Part shown: piece after piece, positions 8,901 through 16,321 of the stretch | Position numbering within the stretch: the stretch's first letter is position 1 | Layout of the letters: each line of letters starts with the position of its first letter | IMG/VR virus record: IMGVR_UViG_3300022198_002129 | Span: 1 to 28,571 of that record | DNA from: a virus | Strand: one strand, 5' to 3' | Length of the DNA: 28,571 nt | Translations under genes and position numbers: made by a program | Notes under the pieces: generated by a model | Seen by the model: the letters and a program-made list of their open reading frames with translations, nothing else | Told to the model about the DNA's origin: nothing | Databases searched by the model: none

Positions 8901-11562
8901 AGAAAGGCAACTTGTTAATGCTGTTCGTGCTTTAACTGAAGATAATGCTGGTATTTTTCGTGATGGTCTTGGTGGTGCGGGTGACATTGGTCGTCCGGTA
9001 TTGATTCTTGCTAAGGAGCAAACCGCTGGAGCAGACTTTGTGCAATTCCATATTCCTCGTCTCCGCCATACGCTTGACAATGGTCGTGTAATTAATGGTA
9101 AATTAGTTGACGAGTCCGAAGTGTTTACTATGCCTAAAGTTTTCTTTGTGCGCGGTAAGAAAGGTAAGAAGGCCGCTGTTGTTGAGTCTGTTGAGCAGGG
9201 AGAGAAGTTACTTGAGGCTGGGTCGTTAAACGCTATGGCAGATGTCTATTCTAATGCCCGTTTTTATTCTGAGAAGGTTGCTGAGACTGGTCAGCAGGGC
9301 GTTCGGCTTAATGAGAAGATGATTAAGACTGAGAGTGTTATTGCGAATAGTGCTATTCGTGAGCATAGTTTGGCTCAGATTGTCCGTAGTCAGTATAACT
9401 TTTTTGTTTCTCGTGTTGAACGGGATCTTGGTGCGCTTGCTGAATCTCAGGCAGTTCTTATTCCGGCTTCGCAGGTGGCTGGGAGAGATCCGGCACGGTC
9501 TGGTTATCGCGTGTTAGATAATGTTAGACCCTTTGATAATATTGAGGATGCCCGTGTTTTTGCTAGACAGCGCGGGGTGCTTGACGAGTTTGAGCAGAGC
9601 GTTGCTTTATATGAAAATGGCCTTCTTGATGAGGTTGATTCTACTCTTGATATTGCTGCTGGTATGGGCATTCGTCGTATGCCGAATGGCGAAGTTGAGT
9701 TTATTGTTCGTGGTGGAGTGGAGGATTGGGCGCCTTATGCTATTAATGAAAGTTTGGAACAGCATTCTACGCTTGCTGCTTATCGGGATGTTATGTATTC
9801 TGATCCTGTTAACATTCCCGATCACGGCTTTGTTCTTGCTGTCCCTAATCAGGTGGATCGTCAGTTAAGCGTTCTTGCTATTGAGGGGGATGATTTTGCT
9901 ACTAGACTATTGTCTAGGCCATTAGTTAAGGGATCTACTAATATCTTTAAATGGTGGGTTCTTAACATTAATGCGAAGTTTATTTCTAATAACGTGATTG
10001 GCGGTTTGACAATGATGATGATTCATAATCCTGCTGCTGCTCCTAAGATCCTTTTTAGGGCTGCACAGGCTATTGCGCGTAAGAATGGGGATACACGTAT
10101 GAGTAATGTTGTGCGTGAATCGGATGCTGTTAATCGTCAGTTGCAGTACGAGTTTAAGCATAATGATTATCGTAAGCAGGCTAATTTCCGTGACACGACT
10201 CCTGACAGTATTCGTGATTTGTCGAATAAGCATGAGTGGTTTAGGAAGTATATCAAAAACTTTGGTTATACTACTATTAGTGCGTTTGAGGAGTTTATTC
10301 GTAGGAATGTGGCGATTGATTATCTTCGTCAGGATCCTACGTTTAATGCGTTTATGCTTGGTGATGAGGTTGCTGAGTATATTCGTCGTGGTATTGACTG
10401 GGATGGTAATGTGCGTCGCGGTGATGATGCGATTACTCCGTTTGAGGCTGCTACGGATCTTCTTCTTGATCGTAACTCGCCATTCTTTAATGCACAGTTA
10501 AAGCATCGTATGCGTTACACTACGAATACGGTGTCTGGTAATTATCATAGGTTTAGCGCGACTGAAACATTTTTGCGTAACTCTATTATGCCATTCTATT
10601 CGTGGCAGAGGCACTCGTTGACGTATACTTATCGGCTTGCTGTTGATAAGCCGATTACGGCTAACGTGTTGTATAATGTTGGTCAGTATGGTTATGTTGA
10701 GGCGGCTAATTCTGGTGTGCCTGATTATCTTATGATGACTGTTCCGCTTCCTAATGCTATTAAGGAAATGTTTGGCATTACGGAAGAGGATTATCGTATT
10801 GATATGAATGCGTTGTCACCGTTCGCTACGGTTGGTGATATGGCTGCTGCGGCGGTTAATCTTCTTACTGGTACTGATGTTGGTGCTAATGTTTGGCAGT
10901 TCACTAACCCCTATGTTAATGTTGCTATTAAGGATACTCTTGGTGTTGATCCTCGTAATGGTCGTTTTGACTTTAGTGGAGAGCAGACACACAAGGGCTT
11001 CTTTAATGCTTTGTATGATACGAGTAAGGGTATTGCTAAGGGTTCGTATCTTGGTCGTGGTAAGGGCTTGTATGATGCGGTTGAGCGCGAGTATGAGGCT
11101 GATTCGATTGCGAATAAGTATGCTGCGATTGATAATGCTGCTGATATTCTTAAGAATTATGAAGCGGGTGAGGATTTTAGTGAGTGGAAACTTAGTATTC
11201 CTGAGGAGAGGACTACGCTACAACTTACTGGTGATCCTAACGCGGCGGTTCTTAACGCTCTTGGTATTAGTACGTATCGTATTAATCTTGATGCGCTTGA
11301 CGAGTCTCAACGCGCAGAGGTTGTGGGTGCGTATGTGCTTAATAAGGTGAATGAGTCTAAGTTGGCTGAGCAATCACAACAGAGGCTTAATGGTGTGCGA
11401 GAGTGGCAGCGTGAGCGAGATTATGTGTATCAAGTTTGGCTTCCTATTGCTGAGCAGCAGGGTCTCCCTGAGGAACAAATTAGGCTGGTTCTTGCTAAGA
11501 TTGAGGATCAGAAGCCTAAGAATAAGAAATCACAGAAACTTCTTGAGATGATCGGAGGATGA
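5938..11562 (+). CDS. Giant probable internal virion / DNA-ejection protein (1874 residues)
   Basis: The longest gene in the window, with GGAGG 6 nt before the ATG. I see no RNA-polymerase, transglycosylase or protease motif by eye. Hydrophobic Gly/Ala segments near residues 266-283, 340-362, 373-390 and 477-508 could be membrane-active. Residues 530-760 are acidic and helical. Around 1339-1365 lies FKWWVLNINAKFISNNVIGG followed by TMMMIHNP, and around 1546-1572 LRNSIMPFYSWQRHSLTYTYR; together these weakly recall the C-terminal 'large polyvalent protein' domains of giant phage proteins. The C-terminal 60 residues are charged and helical. Position after two Ala-rich proteins and before lysis-type genes fits an internal core protein injected with the DNA. 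That role is inferred. Confidence 0.65.
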   Translation: MARYATIKTDRKKAEQLAYRPNFVTVNGKITPVADIKQPKYTFGEAMGLAKSGYAGLYGRSKTKKTIGLMGENWQQAVALSSYRRNKALPDFQLFEKTPRETLLDTAAATQLIPGKPQYNSLLRLYTDFTEKYGADASGFVRRYGAMPSKEGKYGVLFDLNNRKIRNEDVRATYQNNLAKTLIDAGKAMTAEGMTDEDKSIGIELIAMGQDARLSSSRSKPNREKIKMLEERLSLLGERYIPEVQQSVSAATGVEAAAPSYSTKATSAALAMLAGPIGMAIGNTTAGNDLTNRALDYMSGLAESNMMKGKEVWWKEEDKPEGASWDSKGLLGLYVNFTKGIARFGLGLPAGFFAVGGEAKMAGEESIKAPRQAAAGLVSTALAVGSLGAVDQDKAKKAIENVIGREERDWGDGVDFQIGDMMWADYARRYYDPFAYEVDENGNFVLDEEGKRKFQGFWSGVTNQDNYDAMGNEIAVDPLAITLDILDVAPIIGFGAKAASIASIGARVPRYGGKMGITRADIVAIEEAQKRVVTAGEAVEAIPAAARESAESIIQKLDENPELVDVLDEDQILEAARVLAPVEEARAAKFEVDVLQRKLESAPNPRNFRRILRSAINGDPESIRRFDEWKAQGMAFDGIENKWTVRASALFEPRSRVLEKPESVLEGSDKAIIRLPASPIVRGLKEGWYWVGRKTEAMAARELAKPETGRTKGAILSKWIDMPRFGYRWSYTKAIQNEAIYDWGDNASELYRQSKIMEIEGAALVSAPNRLAIEAELVGGDGPFGPATAPQIQRAALKEKLTSLTRDKDGNVVPSLRNDEALYQKKLNDLMDRETAKVDTDLAEAVFDEQWESGRHNLKARIADPTYKSGDTELDAMIDLYRRLVAQDEAIRHRLVHEDMTPTTLNHLKQLYAEPMNGLKLTPEHLFGKRGRLKKYRDRVLRPNNALALYVTRFVDVDSADEIIAAAQAEDRIGTVFDDLEPNIKRERERQLVNAVRALTEDNAGIFRDGLGGAGDIGRPVLILAKEQTAGADFVQFHIPRLRHTLDNGRVINGKLVDESEVFTMPKVFFVRGKKGKKAAVVESVEQGEKLLEAGSLNAMADVYSNARFYSEKVAETGQQGVRLNEKMIKTESVIANSAIREHSLAQIVRSQYNFFVSRVERDLGALAESQAVLIPASQVAGRDPARSGYRVLDNVRPFDNIEDARVFARQRGVLDEFEQSVALYENGLLDEVDSTLDIAAGMGIRRMPNGEVEFIVRGGVEDWAPYAINESLEQHSTLAAYRDVMYSDPVNIPDHGFVLAVPNQVDRQLSVLAIEGDDFATRLLSRPLVKGSTNIFKWWVLNINAKFISNNVIGGLTMMMIHNPAAAPKILFRAAQAIARKNGDTRMSNVVRESDAVNRQLQYEFKHNDYRKQANFRDTTPDSIRDLSNKHEWFRKYIKNFGYTTISAFEEFIRRNVAIDYLRQDPTFNAFMLGDEVAEYIRRGIDWDGNVRRGDDAITPFEAATDLLLDRNSPFFNAQLKHRMRYTTNTVSGNYHRFSATETFLRNSIMPFYSWQRHSLTYTYRLAVDKPITANVLYNVGQYGYVEAANSGVPDYLMMTVPLPNAIKEMFGITEEDYRIDMNALSPFATVGDMAAAAVNLLTGTDVGANVWQFTNPYVNVAIKDTLGVDPRNGRFDFSGEQTHKGFFNALYDTSKGIAKGSYLGRGKGLYDAVEREYEADSIANKYAAIDNAADILKNYEAGEDFSEWKLSIPEERTTLQLTGDPNAAVLNALGISTYRINLDALDESQRAEVVGAYVLNKVNESKLAEQSQQRLNGVREWQRERDYVYQVWLPIAEQQGLPEEQIRLVLAKIEDQKPKNKKSQKLLEMIGG

Positions 11563-11568
11563 TATGTA

Positions 11569-11805
11569 ATGAGTGAGGGCGATATTCAAATTATTCTTCA
11601 TCGTCTTGATGCTTTGGATGCGAGGCTTTGTCAGATTCATGATGAGGTTAAGCGTACTAATGGTCGTGTCACAGAGTTGGAGATGACTGAGGCGAAGTGG
11701 GAGGGTGAGAAGGAGGGCAAGCGTATGCAGATGATGATTGCTACGAGTGTTATCTCTGGTGGTATTCTTGCTGGTATTGTTTGGTTTGTTACTCAGGCGA
11801 TTTAA
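11569..11805 (+). CDS. XhlA-like membrane protein (haemolysin / holin-associated type)
   Basis: 78 residues, 6 bases after the previous stop, with GGAGGATGATATGTA before the ATG. Residues 1-53 form a heptad-like coiled coil (IQIILHRLDALDARLCQIHDE...VTELE), followed by a single transmembrane helix at about 55-75 (MMIATSVISGGILAGIVWFV). This layout, soluble coiled coil then a C-terminal anchor, is that of XhlA-type proteins that assist holins in Gram-positive phages. It stands two genes before a holin-like gene. Good structural match, function inferred. Confidence 0.65.
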   Translation: MSEGDIQIILHRLDALDARLCQIHDEVKRTNGRVTELEMTEAKWEGEKEGKRMQMMIATSVISGGILAGIVWFVTQAI

Positions 11806-11816
11806 GGAGTGTGATT

Positions 11817-12023
11817 ATGAAGGAAGGTTATGGTCGTAATGAGAAGTTGCGTAAGAAGGTTCTTCGTGCTTCTGTGACGCCAGAGCAATGGCGTACATTG
11901 CAGGAGAAGCGTGTTGGCGTTGCTAGTCAGGCTGCCAAGGCTGCTAAGCCTATGGCTACTGCGCGTAATGAGAAGATGAAGGGTTTGGCTAGGCTGAAGT
12001 CTAAGAAGAAGCGAGGTATGTGA
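11817..12023 (+). CDS. Small basic protein (unrecognised)
   Basis: 68 residues; the ATG is chosen because AAGGAG lies 7 nt upstream; an in-frame TTG further upstream lies inside the preceding gene. The chain is strongly basic (KEGYGRNEKLRKKVLRASVTPEQW; KSKKKRGM at the end) with a Gln/Ala middle. No membrane segment. It sits between the XhlA-like and holin-like genes, and its stop overlaps the next ATG (TGATG), so it is co-translated with the lysis set. Nucleic-acid binding is possible from its charge only. Confidence 0.55.
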   Translation: MKEGYGRNEKLRKKVLRASVTPEQWRTLQEKRVGVASQAAKAAKPMATARNEKMKGLARLKSKKKRGM

Positions 12024-12223
12024 TGAATTGGCGTGAGATTCTAACACGAGCCGCATTAACGTTTATTCAGGCGTTCCTTGCGGTTCTGCTGGTTGATGGT
12101 ATTGCTGGTATTGACGAGCCGGGTGATATTGCGGCTCCGTTTGTTGCTGGTCTTGCTGCTGTGTTGTCGCTGGCGTATAATATTGTACGGGAGTATCAGG
12201 CTCAGAAGGGTTGGGACGAGTAG
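12023..12223 (+). CDS. Holin-like small membrane protein
   Basis: 66 residues, starting on the previous stop (TGATG; an in-frame GTG one codon earlier is possible). Two hydrophobic helices, about 8-28 (RAALTFIQAFLAVLLVDGIA) and 38-55 (APFVAGLAAVLSLAYNIV), are joined by an acidic turn, followed by a charged C-tail (REYQAQKGWDE). Size and topology match short phage holins, which open the membrane so that the endolysin reaches the wall. It is the last gene before the intrinsic terminator. The endolysin itself is far away on the other strand. Confidence 0.7.
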   Translation: MNWREILTRAALTFIQAFLAVLLVDGIAGIDEPGDIAAPFVAGLAAVLSLAYNIVREYQAQKGWDE

Positions 12224-12252
12224 TCGCTCTAAAAGTTTAAGTTCGTAATGAT

Positions 12253-12286
12253 AGAGGACCGGGCATTCGCCCGGTCCTCTTTTTTT
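12253..12286 (+). terminator. Strong intrinsic terminator of the plus-strand structural/lysis operon
   Basis: A perfect 12-bp stem (AGAGGACCGGGC / GCCCGGTCCTCT) with an ATTC loop is followed directly by a run of seven T on the plus strand. It stands just after the holin-like gene and touches the end of the converging nrdJ gene. On the minus strand no T-run follows the hairpin, so it should stop mainly plus-strand transcription. Confidence 0.93.
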
Positions 12287-14201
12287 ATCCCTTAATATCC
12301 ACAACCTCACAAGCATCACTCGTACAAGCAAACGTCTGACTAGACTCAGTATTATCCTCCAACTCGTACTCACTCAACTTAGCCCAATCAATACTCTTAG
12401 GAGACTCCTTCACAAGAGAGTCATACTCCTCTTTATTGATCGCTTCGTAAGGAGCCTGACGATACGTATGATCGCTCTTAGGCAAGAAAGAGATACCACT
12501 AACCTCATCAAAATGATCCCACACCCACGAGCCTACACGCATCCACTCATCCTCAGCCACACTCACCGTAATACTAGGCTTATGCTCGCACCAATTCTCC
12601 TGATAACACAACCAGAGTTCCAAATGCTCAATCGCAGTAAGATCCTGCTTATACATTGTAGGAGACTTCTGCGGGAACGAGAACACCATCATATTATCCG
12701 GGTTCATAACGTCCGGCTCGTGAGGAATACCAGAATCCATAAGGAATTGTGTCAACGGGTCCTTAACATCACCACGCACACGGCGAATATAATACTCAGA
12801 GTAACGAGGATGAATGCCGGAAGCGGAGTCCACCAACTGAGAGACAGTACCGCTAGGCTTGACACAAGTAATGGCAGTAGACTGAGGAATACCAATCTGC
12901 TTAGCATACTTCGCATTAGTCATCACCGCCTCTTGACGCAACTCTCGTAGATTAGAAGCCAACTGGTAAACACCCTTACCTACCATACTTTTGTTATCGA
13001 AGATTCCCGTGAGCGACACACCGAGCAGACGCTCCTCCTCCGTGTTCTGCTTCCACACCTTACGCAAATACTTGAAATCCGTAAGAGTCGCTTGGAACGT
13101 CCCAAGAATTGTAGCCAACCGTACCTTACGCTTAAGTGAATCTGGATCATCTTCAGCACGAACCACAACCTCAGTAAGATTACAAAACTGGTGCGGGCGT
13201 AGAATAATCTCAGAGCATGGATTAGTGCCAAACGCAAACGAGTAGTCCCTCCGTCCATTCTTAGCAGCCTGCTTCTGCGCAGCCTCACGATTAAAGATAC
13301 CACGCTCGCCACTCTTGGACTGGTAGAGGCTTAGCCATTCCTCCATGAACGCATCCATACCCGGCGTGTCAGTATACGCAACGGAATTATTTGCAAGTGC
13401 ACGTTGAGGATTGTCGGTCCACCACTCACCGCTCTTAGCATTCCGCATTCTACCATCTGATAGGTTGCTAAGCGAGATAAGGGCTGAACGCCTAACCCCA
13501 CCAACCACGACCACCTCAGCAATCTTACATACAATATCATGACACTCCACCGCGTACAACTTACGACCAGCAGCATTCTGAAACACGCTAGTCACAAACT
13601 TAAACAAGTCTTCCAATGGTTCGGGACCACTAGCACGACCACCGAACGTCTTAAGCCTACTGCCTGCGGGACGCACAGCACTCATGTCCCATTGTGGGAT
13701 TTGCCCACTATAAAGCATAGCGATCAACTCTCGCAGAGCCTTAGCCCAACCACCCTTAGAATCACCAACCTTAATGATCGTGTCACTCTTCTCAAAATGC
13801 TCATTCACTACGGGCAACTGGTTAATCTCGTCACGCTCCACAGAGAAGCCAACACCTACACCATTCATCAGGATGTATAGAATCTCATCAAAGCAACGCT
13901 GATGATTGACAGGAGTATACGAACAATTATATCCAGCCACATTTTCTCTAGCGAGGGCTGGGCCAGCCGTCATAAGCGCCCGCATACTAGGCATAACCTC
14001 TAGGTGAATGATAGCATCAAGTAACTCTGCCTTTAGCACAGCATCCATCTTATAATTATGCTTCTCACGAAGAGTCTGCTCCATAAACTCAACATAACGA
14101 TTAACCGTCTCCGGCCAATATTCTCGCCGCTTCTCCTCGTCCAACCAGCGAGCATAACGAGACGTTGCGATGAACGTCTGATAATCAGTTGGTAGACTCA
14201 T
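12285..14201 (-). CDS. nrdJ: Class II (adenosylcobalamin-dependent) ribonucleotide reductase
   Basis: 638 residues; makes deoxyribonucleotides from ribonucleotides for phage DNA synthesis, needing coenzyme B12 but no second subunit or oxygen. The radical-site motif NPCSE places Cys329 as the thiyl-radical cysteine; Cys340, eleven residues on, and Cys93 (GYNCSY) match the redox pair of the Lactobacillus-type monomeric enzyme (C408, C419, C119). CVKPSGTVSQL near residue 450 and the C-terminal shuttle cysteines C626 and C631 are present. There is no N-terminal ATP-cone. GGAG stands 6 nt before the ATG. A tRNA-Leu gene lies only 16 bp upstream on the same strand, so the two are probably co-transcribed. 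Confidence 0.93.
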   Translation of the reverse strand: MSLPTDYQTFIATSRYARWLDEEKRREYWPETVNRYVEFMEQTLREKHNYKMDAVLKAELLDAIIHLEVMPSMRALMTAGPALARENVAGYNCSYTPVNHQRCFDEILYILMNGVGVGFSVERDEINQLPVVNEHFEKSDTIIKVGDSKGGWAKALRELIAMLYSGQIPQWDMSAVRPAGSRLKTFGGRASGPEPLEDLFKFVTSVFQNAAGRKLYAVECHDIVCKIAEVVVVGGVRRSALISLSNLSDGRMRNAKSGEWWTDNPQRALANNSVAYTDTPGMDAFMEEWLSLYQSKSGERGIFNREAAQKQAAKNGRRDYSFAFGTNPCSEIILRPHQFCNLTEVVVRAEDDPDSLKRKVRLATILGTFQATLTDFKYLRKVWKQNTEEERLLGVSLTGIFDNKSMVGKGVYQLASNLRELRQEAVMTNAKYAKQIGIPQSTAITCVKPSGTVSQLVDSASGIHPRYSEYYIRRVRGDVKDPLTQFLMDSGIPHEPDVMNPDNMMVFSFPQKSPTMYKQDLTAIEHLELWLCYQENWCEHKPSITVSVAEDEWMRVGSWVWDHFDEVSGISFLPKSDHTYRQAPYEAINKEEYDSLVKESPKSIDWAKLSEYELEDNTESSQTFACTSDACEVVDIKG

Positions 14202-14217
14202 GCTTCTCCTTTCATAG

Positions 14218-14299
14218 TAGGGCCGGAGGGGATCGAACCCTCACGCCCGTAGGCAACGAATTTTAAGTCCGTCGTGTCTGCCAATTCCACCACGGCCCC
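14218..14299 (-). tRNA. tRNA-Leu (anticodon UAA)
   Basis: A class II tRNA with a long variable arm. The acceptor stem GGGGCCG pairs with CGGCCCT (one G-U at the end); discriminator A; anticodon stem ACGGA/TTCGT with loop CTTAAAA, giving UAA; T-loop GGTTCGATCC. CCA is not encoded. It reads UUA, and lies between the metallophosphoesterase gene and nrdJ on the same strand. Confidence 0.95.
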
Positions 14300-14303
14300 A
14301 TTA

Positions 14304-15071
14304 TTACTTACTACGCGCAACGATCTTAATGCCACGAGCGCCATACGAAACCATATCCGGCTTACCATTCGTGATAAACCAGTAACCATTACACCAACTA
14401 GGATACGTCGTAGTGCCCTGCAAGTATTCAGTCTGAGGAATGTTAAAGAAACCACCCAACTCGCCAACAATAAACGAACCACTAGGATCCCAACCCATAG
14501 CACAATGATGAGTGTGCGCTGTCAACACATGACACTTCTTAACCTCTGCGATAGCAAGAGGATTATTCAACGGGCTTTTAGAGTACGAGTCTGGATGCGC
14601 AATAAAATATCGTTCCTTATTGCTTGTGATATAACAATGATCCAGATTGCTGAAACGCAATTTGCATCCGTGACGAGGAACATCCTTAAATACTTCGGTC
14701 ATACTATCCACAAAAGACTCACGATACTCCGCAGCCTTAGTATACCGATAATCATGATTGCCACGCAAGAACACAATGTTACTAAAGTTAGCACAAAGAA
14801 TCTCCATCAGACTCTTCGCCTCAGCAACCTCCTTCTCAATACCAGCGCTCTTCTGTTTAGGATAATACGCGCTCAACGAGTCACCATTCAAGAAGTCGCC
14901 AGCGATGAGAAGATTCTTATAGTCAGCAGCCTCACTAAGAAACTCGTTAACAAGATCCGCATCATACAATGGCACATGCCAGTCAGCCGTCACGGCCCAA
15001 TCACCCTTCAACTCAAAGGGACGATCAAGCCCGAACTCAAACCTACTTTTATCCTTGGTATCAACCCGCAT
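14304..15071 (-). CDS. Calcineurin-like metallophosphoesterase
   Basis: 255 residues from the ATG at 15071, chosen because GGAGAG lies 7 nt upstream; an ATG five codons earlier lacks this. All metal-ligand motifs are visible: D30-W-H32, G58-D59, GNHD at 104-107, a His in IAHPDS near 160 and AHTHH near 180. The fold hydrolyses phosphomonoesters or diesters with two metal ions; the substrate cannot be read from the sequence (DNA ends, cyclic nucleotides or RNA are all possible). The gene overlaps the 3' end of the sigma-region-4 gene by 11 bp and precedes tRNA-Leu and nrdJ, so it is expressed with the replication genes. Confidence 0.85.
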   Translation of the reverse strand: MRVDTKDKSRFEFGLDRPFELKGDWAVTADWHVPLYDADLVNEFLSEAADYKNLLIAGDFLNGDSLSAYYPKQKSAGIEKEVAEAKSLMEILCANFSNIVFLRGNHDYRYTKAAEYRESFVDSMTEVFKDVPRHGCKLRFSNLDHCYITSNKERYFIAHPDSYSKSPLNNPLAIAEVKKCHVLTAHTHHCAMGWDPSGSFIVGELGGFFNIPQTEYLQGTTTYPSWCNGYWFITNGKPDMVSYGARGIKIVARSK

Positions 15072-15357
15072 CAAGAAACTCTCCATTCATAATATTAGTC
15101 AAAGCGTCAAGCGCATCGTTAAGACGATAATTAATCATCCGAGTGCTGACACCATCATTAAGTGCCTGATCTTGAATAGGCATACCGTTCACAAACACAT
15201 TCACAATCGTATAGTATAATACAGAATTATGCTTTTGTAATTCTTTTAACGCATATACAATATCAAGATAATAATCTGAGAATGTAGAATCCGGGTGCCG
15301 TTGCAGGCTATAATAGTTCCTCAGCAGATTCTCCACTATCTCCTTCTCGTACACCAT
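15061..15357 (-). CDS. Sigma-70 region 4-like protein (second half of a split sigma factor)
   Basis: 98 residues. Residues about 35-90 have the region-4 pattern: helical YALKELQKHNSVLYYTIVNVF, then a helix-turn-helix at QALNDGVSTRMINYRLNDAL, which in sigma factors binds the -35 box. No region 2 is present; that lies in the overlapping upstream gene. The start is an ATG preceded by GAGGAG at 7 nt, so translation can begin here independently although 50 bases overlap the upstream gene in the +1 frame. Precedent: SigO and RsoA of Bacillus subtilis divide regions 4 and 2 between two proteins. Alternatives are a lone HTH protein or a frameshifted single gene. Confidence 0.62.
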   Translation of the reverse strand: MVYEKEIVENLLRNYYSLQRHPDSTFSDYYLDIVYALKELQKHNSVLYYTIVNVFVNGMPIQDQALNDGVSTRMINYRLNDALDALTNIMNGEFLDAG

Positions 15358-15643
15358 CTAGCATCTCCTCATAACTTACTGAATGATTATGCCGCAACCG
15401 CTTAGTGAACCGGACCCAATCCTTCATACGATTATAAACAATTCTACTTACTACTTTAACATCCTCGTTTGTTTGTTTTTGTTTTAGGTTCCATACTTTG
15501 CGTCTCGTATCAGGAGAGCATAACCATAGTGAGATCATGCCCTCCTGATAGAGATCATCATACTCTGCTGCTTTACGGAATGTATAAGCGGCGGAGTGGA
15601 TAGCGCCTTTATACTCCCCGATAAACTCTTCGGGGTCCCACAT
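15308..15643 (-). CDS. Sigma-70 region 2-like protein (first half of a split sigma factor)
   Basis: 111 residues. Residues 5-40 read FIGEYKGAIHSAAYTFRK followed by EYDDLYQEGMISLWL, the region 2.1-2.2 signature (..A.DL.QEG.i.Lw) that contacts RNA polymerase beta-prime. VVSRIVYNRMKDWVRFTKRLR near 65-87 is the place of region 2.3-2.4, which binds the -10 element. It ends shortly after (EELL) without region 4, which is supplied by the next, overlapping gene. The start overlaps the SSB stop (TGATG) and has only a weak Shine-Dalgarno, suggesting coupled translation. It probably directs host polymerase to some phage promoters, if it works with its partner (inference). Confidence 0.65.
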   Translation of the reverse strand: MWDPEEFIGEYKGAIHSAAYTFRKAAEYDDLYQEGMISLWLCSPDTRRKVWNLKQKQTNEDVKVVSRIVYNRMKDWVRFTKRLRHNHSVSYEEMLDGVREGDSGESAEELL

Positions 15644-16002
15644 CAGAACGGAAAGTCATCCCCGGTGACGGCCTCAGTAACAGCAGGAGCAGCCGTCGTA
15701 GTCGGAGCAGTAACCGTGGTGTCACCAGCGACACGCACAATCGTGGTAGCGGACAGGTTATGATACGTAACCTGCTCACCAGCCTTGTTCTGCCCAACAC
15801 TAGACGAATACTTGCCATCACACACGAGGAAGTCGCCCTTGTTTACAGGAATGCTAGCCTTCTCAGGCCAGATCGTGACACTAAAGTTCTTGTTAGAACC
15901 AATAGCCCGGATCACTACATCACGAACCTCCTTACCGCCAGCCTGACGGGTACGAGGATCAAACTGCACGATACCAGCAACGGTCACATACTCACTCATC
16001 AT
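15643..16002 (-). CDS. ssb: Single-stranded DNA-binding protein
   Basis: 119 residues from the first of two adjacent ATGs, with AAGGAG 5 nt upstream. Residues about 3-90 have the OB-fold SSB pattern: VTVAGIVQFDPRTR, then VRDVVIRAIGSNKNFSVTIW, then KGDFLVCDGKYSS and a YHNLSATTIVRV end strand. A flexible Thr/Ala/Pro linker leads to an acidic tip DDFPF, the analogue of the DDDIPF tail by which SSBs recruit partners. It coats single-stranded DNA at the fork. It lies between the resolvase-like nuclease and the sigma genes. Confidence 0.82.
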   Translation of the reverse strand: MMSEYVTVAGIVQFDPRTRQAGGKEVRDVVIRAIGSNKNFSVTIWPEKASIPVNKGDFLVCDGKYSSSVGQNKAGEQVTYHNLSATTIVRVAGDTTVTAPTTTAAPAVTEAVTGDDFPF

Positions 16003-16321
16003 TAGTCTCCTTGTCTGTATACGCATCCCACATTTTGAGGAATGTCTTATATGGTACAACTACGAACCTTCTACCAGTTTTGGCTTCTCTTAGAAATAAC
16101 GCCCATTCTTGCTTGCGAGCATTATGCTGCGCTTGTTTGAGGTCTGCGTCTTTCAATGAGAGGCGCTTCTGATACTTACATTCTGGTGCGAACTCTATAG
16201 GAAGATCGGTTACGTCTGGTACATCAAAACCACGAGGACCAGTACGAGTCCCGCCTAGATCACGAGCGACTTCACGCTCCCAATCCTTCCATTGTTTACT
16301 CCTGTTCGGTGGCAGGCTCAT
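15992..16321 (-). CDS. PD-(D/E)XK nuclease, Holliday-junction-resolvase-like
   Basis: About 109 residues if the ATG at 16321 is used, with GGGGG 9 nt upstream; in-frame ATGs exist at 16330 and 16342. Motifs: a conserved-looking helix with Glu17 (WEREVARDLGG), R26..GP, Asp36 in DVPDV, and E47-C-K49, the E-x-K of this fold; then a Gln-rich helix and RRFVVVPYKTF. This arrangement is typical of small phage resolvases or restriction-like nucleases that cut branched DNA. It overlaps both neighbours by a few bases. The exact activity is inferred from motifs. Confidence 0.62.
   Translation of the reverse strand: MSLPPNRSKQWKDWEREVARDLGGTRTGPRGFDVPDVTDLPIEFAPECKYQKRLSLKDADLKQAQHNARKQEWALFLREAKTGRRFVVVPYKTFLKMWDAYTDKETNDE

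Noticed and set aside
5938-11562. N4-type virion RNA polymerase
   Set aside because: No T7-like polymerase motifs found by eye, and the protein is much shorter than the N4 enzyme.
14274-15092. 272-codon frame on the plus strand
   Set aside because: Antisense to the metallophosphoesterase, whose motifs are complete; low-complexity Thr/Ile/Arg-rich product without a ribosome-binding site.
15308-15357. Programmed +1 frameshift fusing the two sigma-like ORFs
   Set aside because: No known slippery sequence in the overlap, and the downstream ORF has its own ATG and GAGGAG at correct distance.
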